Assembly (NCBI GenBank): GCA_028641055.1
Contig: CM054060.1
Coordinates: 207,848,445 to 207,912,444 of the forward strand
Direction: 5' to 3'
Length of the DNA stretch: 64,000 bases
From: Alopecurus myosuroides
Lineage: Eukaryota; Streptophyta; Magnoliopsida; Poales; Poaceae
Shown here: positions 45,636 to 57,600 of the stretch, piece by piece
How positions within the stretch are numbered: the first letter of the stretch is position 1
Layout: each line of letters opens with the position of its first letter
Made by a program: the position numbers and the translations under genes
Notes under the pieces: generated by a model
What the model saw: the letters and a program-made list of their open reading frames with translations, nothing else
Told to the model about the DNA's origin: nothing
Database searches by the model: none

Positions 45636-45858
45636 ATTGTCGAGTATCAACCGTATGACAACATTGTGGCCCTTGTCCATCAAGCTCTCAAGGTCGAACG
45701 TCAAATTGCGGAAGATCTCAAGTATAACAAGCAAAAGGATTTCTTTGCCTCAAGGCCTTCCTCTTCTTCGTCTCCAATGACACAAGTGACTACACCAACA
45801 AACAACAAGACCACCTCTAGAGTTTCCAATGCTACCAACAAGTCTCCACAACCCTTTA
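45636..45858 (+). pseudogene. gag of copy B, 3' segment
   Basis: Resumes the interrupted gag directly after the CACTA: VEYQPYDNIVALVHQALK, QIAEDLKYNKQKDFF, then the Ser/Thr-rich linker to NKSPQPF. Here GAA stands where copy A has TAA. The sequence stops at TTTA 45858, where a MITE is inserted. The zinc knuckle and pol of copy B are expected beyond the right edge of the window. Confidence 0.9.
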
Positions 45859-46099
45859 GGGCCCGCTTGGATTTCTGTTTTAATTTGCTGGGCCGGAAAA
45901 CTTCCGGCCTGTTTCCTTGCGCCCCCGTATTTAATCCGGACCTGGTCTGGTCCGTGAAAGTCTACGGACCTTAACAGTAGGTGACGACCGATAAATAATA
46001 ATCGCCCGGGGAAATAACTACGAACCAAATGCGTTCACGGGAATAATTACGGCCGGCTAACTAAACCTCTATTTTGCCCAGAAAAACAGCGAACCAAGC
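45859..46099 (+). mobile_element. PIF/Harbinger (Tourist-type) MITE, left part
   Basis: Begins GGGCCCGCTTGGATTTCTG after TTA, the usual Harbinger target. The right side reads cagcgaaccaagc, whose complement GCTTGGTTCGCTGTTTTTCTG pairs with the left terminus. So the element is almost complete, but its last ~6 bases and second TTA are separated by element D, inserted at 46100. Copy A has CCCTTTAAGAAA at this point, showing the empty site. Confidence 0.7.
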
Positions 46100-48621
46100 T
46101 GTCAGACCCCGGACCTAGGGATATACATACTGTTATGTGCTCCTAGCCATGGACTCACAAGGGCTTCAGGGTTACCAGCCCCAGCCGCAACAAACAACGG
46201 CAGGCAGACCGGATTCATCGGCACGTACTCCGGATCCCCGGTCTACTACTCCTTGTATCCATGCTAGTCATAACCAATTATGCATACCCAAGCGTCCACG
46301 AGTCGGATGAAACTGAAGGAACGGGACCAAAGTTATACAGAGTTGCTATGTGTCCAGAAAGTGCAACAACAATCGAGGGTTACTGGGGTTACCTCGCCCC
46401 AGGCCGATCACATCGACAGGCGGGCTCGGACATGGATCATCGGCTCCACAACCCCTCGACTGCGACAACTATGCAGCCATAGCCAAAACTGTATAACAAC
46501 GGGCTCGAAACCAACAACCGATCAAAGCAGCACTCTAGAGATGAAAGTTGTATTAAACAAGTGTTACTAGAGTATAGCTTACAAGCAGAGGTCACACGAC
46601 CCAACATTACATCAGACAACGGAAGGAAAATTATGTTGCTAACCAACAAGAACCAAAAAGGCCTAAGAGGCCACAACATAAGGCGACGTCCCAGCCCATA
46701 GATTCCAGGCTGCTAACTCCACATGAACCAAGTTTAAGCAAACATGAGTACGGGAGGTACTCAACAAGACTTAGTTAACCTATTATATATCTGCTTCTTT
46801 TAGAAAGAGTTATGAAGGTTGTTTTTGCGGAAAGCCATCTTTGTTTTCCAAGTTGAGGAAGGAATATCACGTCTCATGGAGTATTTTGAAAACAGATAAG
46901 GAAGCTACTCAACTACTGATATCATCATCTTTTTAATCCGCCAAATCATATCAGCACCTCGTGCTTCAAAGATCACCACCTCAAGTTGTTCCGGTAACTC
47001 ATGCTACAAGTTAACCCCTCTCGGCATCTTCGAGGAGGCATCCTTCATTCGTTATCAGCAAGTTTTAATCATTCTGTTTAAGTTGTCTATGATCACAGAA
47101 TCCGTCACCAAGTCGTCCTTAACCGCGGACACTGCTTTTCGAAAAGATTTAAACCCTGCAGGTGTGTACAACTTTAACCACACGTACCAACCAACTCTTA
47201 ATGCTAGATCATTAGCACTATTCCGGGAAGTTCCGGCAGATGGAGGTTGACCACGACCTTTCCCTTGCTTCGCCTATTCCATGAGTCGCTCCGAGTAGAG
47301 ATGGTCCGCCAATAGGGAGTGGCCATCTCCTGCCGGGTCTCTATCATTGTGAGCGGTGCTTCAACTACTGTCTCGCCACAGGCTGTTGCACCGCCACGTC
47401 CTAGTTTGTAAACGTTTTTAACATCCTCGCAAATCCAAATGGAAAGCCCGAACTAGGCAACTCATGGAACGGACTAGGCAAGTTGAGGCCGAGGGGAATC
47501 CAATCCCCGTGTGGATGCACGCTCAGTCTTGGCTCGAAGACGAGAACTCGCTCCAAGGGGCATGAACGAGACAACCACCACAGACCCTCTGTGGTCTCGT
47601 CATCCACACCTTTAAATCATATTAAACAAGATCTCTTAACTTTCCACAGCATACTATCATACTAGATTCATTCGTGGCTCTGATTCATCAACCGAATGGA
47701 GCAGAGATCAACAGACATGTATGACTAAGCATGGCATATTTGAGGCTATGGCGATACACACAAACAACTCCTATGTCTGCTAGGAGCATTGAATCGTGAT
47801 ATCTGGGTTATGCAAATAAATAGGATAACTCTATCTATTGACTCAAGATACATTGGAATCGAATGCATTTGTACGAGAATCAAAAGTCTTTCGAAATCAT
47901 ATATGGCAGATAAGAGGTTATGCTTGCCTTGCTTCAAGAAAACTAGACAAAGTCTTCAGGAATAAGTGCTTGACTTGTCGGTTAGGATCAAGTATTCGTC
48001 ATTGGATTGTTGGCCTTCTCTTCGGAGTCACGTTCTACCGAGGGGGAAACAAACACCAAAACAAGAAGAACAACAATCAACACATGGCATCGATGCAATG
48101 CACAACATGTATGCATGATCAAGTTAATGTACTGAAATAAAGCCCTAAACATGTTTGATGGGTTGCTAGAGTTCGTATGACAAATATGCAATTTTACTGA
48201 AATTAACCCAAAATAGACCCCGGAGGGGGGTTTCAGGCGATCTTAGGAGTGAGTACATTTTTTATTGCTCAAATGGGTTTGAAAACATCATGAATAGGTT
48301 TCATTTGTCATTTTGAGCAAAATGGTATATAACTTTTAATTTTCTAATTTTAATGAATAAAAACTTAATTTTCTATTTTTAAATGATTAAACAACATTAA
48401 ATAAAACTCATTTTTGGACTTTGCCAAACATGTGTGAAAATGACATAAATGGGTAGAGAATAATATTCAGAATATTTTGGTACCTCACTTTTTTTCTGAA
48501 TTATAAAACAAAAGTTATTAATTACTCAAATTAATTCTTTTTCTGTAATTATAAAAGAGGTGGGGCCCACGTGTCAGTTTCTTTTCTTTTAAACCTTTTT
48601 AGAAAAACAGGAGGGCTGGCC

Positions 48622-48655
48622 CACGTGACGTCACCATGACGTCACGCTGACGTCA
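48622..48655. promoter_or_regulatory. Cluster of three TGACGTCA sites plus a CACGTG site
   Basis: Perfect palindromes TGACGTCA at 48626-48633, 48637-48644 and 48648-48655, exactly 11 bp apart, with CACGTG at 48622-48627 overlapping the first. A second CACGTG lies at about 48568 (cccacgtgtcag). These are C-box and G-box cores bound by plant bZIP factors. Confidence 0.75.
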
Positions 48656-49280
48656 GCAGTTGGCCGGAATGCCTCTGCCGTGGTCGCCCGCGGCGATTGG
48701 GTGCACGCGGGGAAACGCGGGTGGCCGCGTTCGGACGAGGGGGACGTGGGCGACCTCTCGGTAGTGGCGCCGCCCCGGTATGGTCGCCGGGGCGACGGCG
48801 CCGTGTGCAACTGCGGCGGCCGGCGGTGATCCACACGGCAACGGAGGACGAGAGGGGTAGGGGAGAAGGGGAGGGGTACCAACGTACCAGTGGCTCACCC
48901 TGAGAACGATGGGACCGTCGGGGAAGCCGGAGGAAGCTCAATGGCGGCGAATCGACGGCGGCGGAGCTTCACCGGCCGAGGGGAAGAAGGGGTCGATCCC
49001 GGCAGATGCAACCTCCTCTGCGTGCGTGCGTTCTTGAGGACAAAGAGGATCGGACGGATCATCTCCCGGAGGGCTCAACGGGGCGCGGGGAAGCTTGAGG
49101 TAGCCGGAGAGGGCGGCGGACGGCGGCGGCCCGAAGTTAGGGTTTGCCCACGGAGGGAGATATAGAGAGCGAGGGGGTGAGCTGAGCGAGCAGGAGGAGA
49201 AGAGGAGGGGCACGGCACCCTCCTCGGCTTCTTATCCGTGCGGGTCGAAGAAGGACGTGGCGAGGGCGCCGTCGGCGGGC

Positions 49281-49285
49281 TTCCG
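49281..49285. repeat. Target site duplication of element C (left), TTCCG
   Basis: TTCCG before TGTCGCACCC, repeated after the right LTR at 59225-59229. Confidence 0.95.
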
Positions 49286-52200
49286 TGTCGCACCCGGACT
49301 TCTAGGGGATACTCACAGTCCGACAAACAGTAGGTAAATGGCTTACGGGGCATACCGGCACCCACATCTCAATATGAGTAGGCCAACACGTAAACGTGTG
49401 ACAACCATTCTCTACTTTTCATCGTCTGCGCAAACCATCCCATAGAAATCCAGATACTTCCATTGACGTACTTCATAACATACACACATGGTACGTCAAC
49501 GGCATTTGAACAATTGATATCACAACATATCTCTAAGACACAAATAAATAGAAATAAGTTGCAAATAGCTCTCATTAGAGCAGAGATAGCAAATACAATC
49601 ATCCAGAGGACACATGTCCCAACATAACATCATTACATCACAGCGGTAGCATCAAAAGTGTCTGAGTACAGACAAGATCCAAATAGGCCTAAGAGGCCGG
49701 AAACGAAAAGACGGAGCCCATCCACGAAGTCTCGGATCCTGTCCGGGTCCGCTATCTACTCGTCAGCAGCCTCGTCATATTCCACGTAGTAGCCACCATG
49801 GGGATCCTCGGAAACGTAGTCTGCGGAAACCACAGCCCCAAAGGGGTCAGTACATAAACGTACTGGCAAGCAAGACTCACAAGATACCAAAGTGTACCCG
49901 TCAACATCAAGCACAGATGCTTTGGGTTCAACGGAAGAATAGGTGATACAAAAGATGCGGCAGCGGGCTGCACTAACCAACTACAGATACATACTACCAC
50001 TTCCGGCTAACAGAAAGGAGATAAGATAGCGTATCGTAACCAACTACTAAATAACTCCAAGCAAACCCATCCTGGACCTCGCCCCTTATCCAAAGAAGCA
50101 ATCCGAGGATAACTCACACAGTTGGATTAGTGATGGTTCAAGTTATTGTGTCAATAAGACTATTACTAGTTAAGTTATCATTAGTTAGGTGTAAGTTGTT
50201 CTGAGTACTTGTTAGCCAGTACTTTCACCAAGTCATCCATAACCGCGGAAAACACGGCTTCTCGAGAAGATTTAACCCTGCAGGGGTGCACCAATTTGGC
50301 CGTACACGTAAGAAAAACCCGCCAGATGGAATGGCCCTTCCACCAAGTGGGGCACTCAACACAACTCAACTCTTCTTCGCATCAAGCCCAAAGAACCACA
50401 TGATGTCGTGCGCGGCTAATCGAGCCCCCACGAAGAAAAGGAGGACCCTCATAGCACTCTAAGACCACGCCGCCCTAAATGCCGACTACAAAAGTTCCAC
50501 CCTGGCGCCAAGGGTTCGCACCTGCACATGCATGCATCAAATGGAAACCCGAACTAAGTGTGGCGATTTGGACGAGATGCGAATCGAATCAAATTGAGGG
50601 GGGCGCCCATACACGCTTCCCACATGCGGTTAGTGCGCTCATCATGGATCAGTAGACAAGACCCTTTTCCTAATTAGGGTCGACACTAGCAGGCCTCAAA
50701 ACCACGCCGGGCCTCCTGCCGGTGCCTTATCATCAAATTAGCATTACCTCAAATATTAACAGGTTGTTGTTTAACATCGAGCCCCAGAACATAATAAAAT
50801 ATGGTAACAGAAATAACGGACAGCAGACTCGAGCATAAACAACCCTAAGCATGCTAGTAAGACACAGGCAACAAGCAAAAAGGTTATAGGTGTGGAGGTG
50901 AGGCTATATCAGGGTTAAAGGATAACATGTGATAGGATCGGAACACAAGCAAGGATTCATAAGGCTAGCAGAATAGACAACAGAAAGTATCGGTATCCAA
51001 TGTGGAAAGGAACACAATGGCTCATGTGAGTGAATACTTGCCTCCAAACTCAGCAGCCTGGTACTGAGCTAAATCCTCAGAAGGGGTGTCGTAAGTCTCG
51101 TATGTCTCAACATCGTCGTCTATTCGAGAAGAAGCAAACAAACAACGCAGAGAGACAAACAATCAATAACATGGAATAATGCACAAACATGGGATGATGC
51201 ATGACCATTTAATTGATGCATCCAAATAAGATAGCTGACATGGTAACACAATTAAATGGACCCATATGCAATTGGATTGCATATGGAAAGGTCCATGAAT
51301 TAAGGTTGGAATAATTGTTCTACAACTAAACAACATGTGAAAGTGAATTAGCATGATGCATGGATGAGGAAAACAAAAAGAAAACAACAATAGAAACAAT
51401 TTGAAATAAGGTTTACCAAGTTTGGAATTTCATTTGTTAAGTTATGAAAATTTGCTTCTTAAAGGTGTTACACAAGCATTTGTTGTTTTCACCAATTTTA
51501 ATGGTTCAAGATAGACAACAAAGTTCATATTTGGAAAATACACAAAATTTTAGGTGGAATACATGTTTCACTTGTTGAAAAAGGATTTAGAATGAATTAA
51601 TTATGAATTAAACAAGTTTAAACAAGATTTAAATGAATTTAATTCAAGTTTGAAGTTAATTGAATTTTTATTTGTTCAAAACATTAAATGAAGTTCATAT
51701 TTGAAAAGTTTATACTTTTATGGTTAGAAAAAATATTTTATATGTTCAAAAAGAAATTAATTTGACCAAGTTATGAATTTAGCAATTTTAAATGATTTAA
51801 ACAAGGTTTAAATTATTTAACCAATTTTAATTATTCAAAACATGAAACAAAGTTTATATTTGAAAAGCTGGTTTAATTTAGCATGGAAAACATATTTTAT
51901 TTGTTGAAAATGGATATAAAATGAGCAAGTTATTAATTTGGCAATTTTAAATGCATTAATCAAGAAACAGTTGTTTTCAGCAATTTAAATTGTTCAAAAC
52001 AGAAAACAAAGTTGATATTTGCAAAGTACATGAAAAATTGAATGGAAAACATATTTAGTTTGTTGAATTTGGAATTTTTATGCCCAAGTTATGAATTTTG
52101 CAAAATTAAATGAATTAAACAAGGATTCAAATATTTCACCAATTTAAAATATTCAAAACAGTAAACAAAATTTATATTTAGGTAGAGAATTTAATTTGGA

Positions 52201-53845
52201 GTGGAAAACATATTTAAAATGTTGAATTTGAAGTTGAAATGAATTAGTTATGCATTTTTAGAGTTTAGGTATTAATCTGCCATTTTAAATAATATCCAGG
52301 GACTTAGAAATAATTTACAGGGACCTAGAAGAAACTAGCAAGGACTTGTGTGCGATTAGCTATTTGTTCTGGGCCTGGAAAATAAAATGGAAAAGGTGGG
52401 GTTTTTGCGCGGGGGTGGGATTCGATCCCACGCCCTCTGCTGTGCGCTCAAGGGGTGCTACCAATTGGGCTGTTGCTGTCTCGTGACAGAAAGGGTCGCG
52501 CGGTGAGGATAAGGTGGTGTTCGCGTGTTAACTGAACTTTTGCAGGTTCAGTACTGCACCTCGACAGAGGAAGGCGGCCGCCGGCGGGCTGCTGCTGCGA
52601 CTCGCGGTGGCCGTGGTGCGTGTGCTGCTCGTGTGCGTGCTCGCGGCGTGCGGGTGATTGCAGAGAGGAAGGAAACGAGGGAGGAGAGGATCGAGGTGGA
52701 GCTCACCTCTCTGAAGAAAATAGCAGACACTCGGTGCAGCAGGTGGCCGGCGGCGAGAAGAGGATGGCGGCGGCGCACCGGGCCTTCCCCGTCCGCGCTG
52801 AGGGGTCGATGAGGAAGAGGGTGGCGAGGAGGTCCGATTCCCGCGGCTGGCCAGCGAGGAGGAAGGCCAGCACGCCGGCGATCGACGGAGATACAGAGGT
52901 GGGGCTCGGTGGCGGTGGTGTTCAGAGAGAGGAGCAACAGGGACAGAGAGAGGAGGTGGAAGAAAGGAGAAAATGGAGGCGGGGGAGAGAGGAGGGGGGA
53001 GAGAATTAGGGCAGAGGGGAGGAGCTCGAGGCCAGGGTTATAGGGGGAGGTGGAGCTCGGATGGCCGTCCGCTCCTCACTGCTGCCGACATGGGCACCTT
53101 CAGATCGCTGCCGTACAGAGGTTGAAGGAGGGGTGGGGGGTAGCAGGCCAGGGGAGATGGTGGGCTGGCCCAAAAGGCTGGCCTGCCCCCTCTCCCTTTG
53201 AATTTTTTGCTTTTTGATTCTGTTCCTTTTTTTTTGCAGAAAAAGAATAGGAAGGAAAGGCATAGATTTGGGGTTAGAAAATTAGGGAGAATTTTGTATT
53301 TGATTAAGTTTTGTAACAGCACCAAAAGGCCAACTTTAGTTTTGCAAAAAATTTAAATTATGTTGCTGTTGCATTTTTATTTGAATTTGATTGAATTTAA
53401 TATTAATTGAATAATTGAACTTAGCAATTTAAAAGTTTTTAAATTCAAGTTTATTTGAAACAAGAGATTGATTAGTTTTGTAATTTTCATAAATTTCAAA
53501 AGGGGTGCTGTTTGGAAAATTAATTGAATTTGAAAATGTTTTGGTATTAAATGAATTATTGATAGAAACAAATCAATAGTTTGAAATTACAACTTTAAGG
53601 GAAACAAATAATTGCTTTGATTTGAATATTCATTTGGAAATTGTAACATCACAAGTATGAAACAAAAGGTTTGAATTTTTGGTTTGAAATTCAAATAGAA
53701 AAACAAGGGAAAACAAAGGAAAACAGAGGAAAACAAATGGAAAACAAAGCAAAACAAATGCAATGAACATGATGTCATGATGCAAAACATAAAATAACAG
53801 AGAGCAAACATTCTAATGGATGTTTTTCATACTTGGGATGTTACA
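49286..53845 (-). repeat. 3' LTR of element C (4560 bp)
   Basis: Contains a non-coding AT-rich region with many gaatt/aattt runs (51400-52330), a tRNA-like stretch (52411-52495) and a GC-rich block (52500-53160). The GC-rich block ends near a minus-strand TATA-like CCCTATAACCC at about 53037, suggesting the start of transcription. The 129-codon minus frame (52548-52937) and overlapping plus frames are GC-driven and conserved only because the LTRs are copies of each other. Confidence 0.95.
52411..52495 (-). other. tRNA-like sequence in the LTR of C
   Basis: On the minus strand GTGGGATCGAATCCCAC forms a 5-bp stem with a 7-nt loop like a tRNA T-arm (box B usually GGTTCGANTCC). About 45 nt upstream is AGCCCAATTGGTAGCA, resembling a D-arm/box A. 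An acceptor stem is only partial, so this is a relic or a tRNA-derived insertion, not a tRNA gene. A second copy lies in the other LTR (about 57808-57892). Confidence 0.45.
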
Positions 53846-54050
53846 AAACGCCCCCCCCCCCTTGAAGGAATCGCGCCCCGAGATTCCTACTGAGAAGAAA
53901 AAAAGGGTCCGGATACTTCTTGCGAAGATCCTCTTGAGCTGTGACACGTGAAACACATCGTGCACCTCTGATAGTTTTTTTCTGGAAGTTCAAGACGATA
54001 GGCATTCCTGACAACTCTTCTGGAAAGACGTCAGGGAATTCGCAAACCAC
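53841..54050 (-). pseudogene. Internal pol deletion fusion of element C
   Basis: A 69-codon minus-strand frame joins the protease/reverse transcriptase linker of a Ty3 pol (VCEFPDVFPEELSGMP) to the very end of pol (RGARCVSRVTAQEDLRKKYP, NLGARFLQGGG, the last part being the PPT region). The intervening catalytic domains are missing. Such a fusion is what an internal deletion of a full element would leave. It explains the 0.84-kb interior and shows element C came from a chromovirus-like parent related to D. No protein function is expected. Confidence 0.75.
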
Positions 54051-54667
54051 CGGAACATTTTCGAGTAAAGGTAGAGGTTTTGCAATGAGGGTGTATAGTT
54101 GAGTAGAACTTGATTCATTTGGAGAATAGACTATCTGGCCAGAAGGGTGGAACAGCGTTATTGATTAGACGCCGGTAGAAGAAGTGAAGTGGGAAGCAAC
54201 AACAAGGTTTGAACGGACGAAAAGGATGTTGAGAAGAACAGGATATCGAAGCAACATCGGGAAACACGAGACCAAAACACTCCTGAGGTACTACGGAAAA
54301 ACCCATCCGGGCTTCTAAAGGATCAATATCTACTGCTTAAGGAATAGAGGATCTGCTTCCGGGGCTTACACGCCTCCGTTCTCAATTGTGAGTAGGCAAC
54401 ATGATAAATCATGTCACAACCACCTCCATTCATATGGTCTAGTAGATATAACTATCCTAGAGAAACCAGGATACGTGAAATCCTAACTTGAAAGTTTAGG
54501 TGAGAAGAGAAAACAACGTTGCACTTCCTTACCAGAAAAGGGAGGGTGGGTGGGTAAAGAAATAAAAGAACAGAATTCCTACTCTCACGTTTCATTTTTC
54601 CTATATAGCTACAAAATAGTTTCTAGACTCAACTGGGACCAGTAAAAGGGATCCTACAGGCAGACAT

Positions 54668-54679
54668 GCTCTGATACCA
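54668..54679 (-). promoter_or_regulatory. Primer-binding site of element C
   Basis: GCTCTGATACCA, complement of the tRNA-iMet PBS, two bases from the 5' LTR edge at 54682. Confidence 0.9.
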
Positions 54680-54681
54680 TT

Positions 54682-57600
54682 TGTCGCACCCGAACTTCTA
54701 GGGGATACTCACAGTCCGACAAACAGTAGGTAAATGGCTTACGGGGCATACCGGCACCCGCATCTCAATATGAGTAGGCCAACACGTAAACGTGTGACAA
54801 CCATTCTCTACTTTTCATCGTCTGCGCAAACCATCCCATAGAAATCCAGATACTTCCATTGACGTACTTCATAACATACACACATGGTACGTCAACGGCA
54901 TTTGAACAATTGATATCACAACATATCTCTAAGACACAAATAAATAGAAATAAGTTGCAAATAGCTCTCATTAGAGCAGAGATAGCAAATACAATCATCC
55001 AGAGGACACATGTCCCAACATAACATCATTACATCACAGCGGAAGTATCAAAAGTGTCTGAGTACAGACAAGATCCAAATAGGCCTAAGAGGCCGGAAAC
55101 GAAAAGATGGAGCCCATCCACGAAGTCTCGGATCCTGCCCGGGTCCGCTATCTACTCGTCAGCAGCGTCGTCATATTCCACGTAGTAGCCACCATGGGGA
55201 TCCTCGGAAACGTAGTCTGCGGAAATCACAGCCCCAAAGGGGTCAGTACATAAACGTACTGGCAAGCAAGACTCACAAGATACCAAAGTGTACCCGTCAA
55301 CATCAAGCACATATGCTTTGGGTTCAACGGAAGAATAGGTGATACAAAAGATGCGGCAGCGGGCTGCACTAACCAACTACAGATACATACTACCACTTCC
55401 GGCTAACAGAAAGGAGATAAGATAGCGTATCGTAACCAACTACTAACTAACTCCAAGCAAACCCATCCTGGACCTCGCCCCTTATCCAAAGAAGCAATCC
55501 GAGGATAACTCACACAGTTGGATTAGTGATGGTTCAAGTTATTGTGTCAATAAGACTATTACTAGTCAAGTTATCATTAGTTAGGTGTAAGTTGTTCTGA
55601 GTACTTGTTAGCCAGTACTTTCACCAAGTCATCCATAACCGCGGAAAACACGGCTTCTCGAGAAGATTTAACCCTGCAGGGGTGCACCAATTTGGCCGTA
55701 CACGTAAGAATAACCTGCCAGATGGAATGGCCCTTCCACCAAGCGGGGCACTCAACACAACTCAACTCTTCTTCGCATCAAGCCCAAAGAACCACATGCT
55801 GTGCGTGCGCGGCTAATCGAGCCCCCACGAAGAAAAGGAGGACCCTCATAGCACTCTAAGACCATGCCGCCCTAAATGCCGACTACAAAAGTTCCACCCT
55901 GGCGCCAAGGGTTCGCACCTGCACATGCATGCATCAAATGGAAAGCCCGAACTAAGTGTGGCGATTTGGACGAGACGCGAATCGAATCAAATTGAGGGGG
56001 GCGCCCATACACTCTTCCCACATGCGGTTAGTGCGCTCATCATGGATCAGTAGACAAGACCCTTTTCCTAATTAGGGTCGACACTAGCAGGCCTCAAAAC
56101 CACGTCGGGCCTCCTGCCGGTGCCTTATCATCAAATTAGCATTACCTCAAATATTAACAGGTTGTTGTTTAACATCGAGCCCCAGAACATAATAAAATAT
56201 GGTAACAGAAATAACGGACAGCTGACTCGAGCATAAACAACCCTAAGCATGCTAGTAAGACACATGCAACAAGCAAAAAGGTTATAGGTGTGGAGGTGAG
56301 GCTATATCAGGGTTAAAGGATAACATGTGATAGGATCGGAACACAAGCAACGATTCATAAGGCTAGCAGAATAGACAACGGAAAGTATCGGTATCCAATG
56401 TGGAAAGGAACACAATGGCTCATGTGAGTGAATACTTGCCTGCAAACTCAGCAGCCTGGTACTGAGCTAAATCCTCAGAAGGGGTGTCGTAAGTCTCGTC
56501 TGTCTCAACGTCGTCGTCTATTCGAGAACAAGCAAACAAACAACGCAGAGAGACAAACAATCAATAACATGGCATAATGCACAAACATGGGATGATGCAT
56601 GACCATTTAATTGATGCATCCAAATAAGATAGCTGACATGGTAACACAATTAAATGGACCCATATGCAATTGGATTGCATATGGAAAGGTCCATGAATTA
56701 AGGTTGGAATAATTGTTCTACAACTAAACAGCATGTGAAAGTGAATTATCATGATGCATGGATGAGGAAAACAAAAATAAAACAACAATAGAAACAATTT
56801 GAAATAAGGTTTACCAAGTTTGGAATTTTATTTATTAAGTTATGAAAATTTGCTTCTTAAAGGTGTTACAAAAGCATTTGTTGTTTTCACCAATTTTAAT
56901 GGTTCAAGATAGACAACAAAGTTCATATTTGGAAAAACACAAAATTTTAGGTGGAATACATGTTTCACTTGTTGAAAAAGGATTTAGAATGAATTAATTA
57001 TGAATTAAACAAGTTTAAACAAGATTTAAATGAATTTAATTCAAGTTTGAATTTAATTGAAATTTTATTTGTTCAAAACATTAAATTAAGTTCATATTTG
57101 AAAAGTTTATACTTTTATGGTTGGAAAACATATTTTATATGTTCAAAAAGAAATTAATTTGACCAAGTTATGAATTTAGCAATTTTAAATGATTTACACA
57201 AGGTTTAAATTATTTAACCAATTTTAATTATTCAAAACATGAAACAAAGTTAATATTTGAAAAGGTGGTTTAATTTAGCATGGAAAACATATTTTATTTG
57301 TTGAAAATGGATTTAAAATGAGCAAGTTATTAATTTGGCAATTTTAAATGCATTAATCAAGAAACAGTTGTTTTCAGCAATTTAAATTGTTCAAAACAGA
57401 AAACAAAGTTGATATTTGCAAAGTACATGAAAAATTGAATGGAAAACATATTTAGTTTGTTGAATTTGGAATTTTTATGCCCAAGTTATGAATTTTGCAA
57501 AATTAAACGAATTAAACAAGGATTCAAATATTTCACCAATTTAAAATATTCAAAACAGTAAACAAAATTTATATTTAGGTAGAGAATTTAATTTGGAGTG

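Larger units (their letters stand above)
46100..49285 (-). repeat. 3' LTR of element D, left segment
   Basis: Nearly identical to 63358-63973 until about 46715; the two then differ (gctaactccaca versus gctacctggaaa), indicating a deletion in one copy. The stretch 48620-49280 is GC-rich with a cluster of bZIP sites and, on the minus strand, a TATA-like CTATATCTCC near 49160 followed by AAACCCTAA, so this is probably the LTR promoter and start region. GC-driven open frames on both strands are not supported as genes. With 59230-59598 the LTR is about 3.55 kb. Confidence 0.88.

Noticed and set aside
46261..46570. 73-96-codon frames repeated at 63519-63828
   Set aside because: Edge sequence of the D LTR in both copies; no protein features.
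48631..49365. Pro/Arg/Gly-rich frames in the D LTR
   Set aside because: Same reason: GC-driven openness on both strands, no splice logic or domain; one of them crosses the C insertion border.
52525..53009. 95-129-codon GC-rich frames, repeated at 57922-58436
   Set aside because: Overlapping frames on both strands of a GC-rich LTR block; their duplication is explained by the LTR copies. No recognisable domain.
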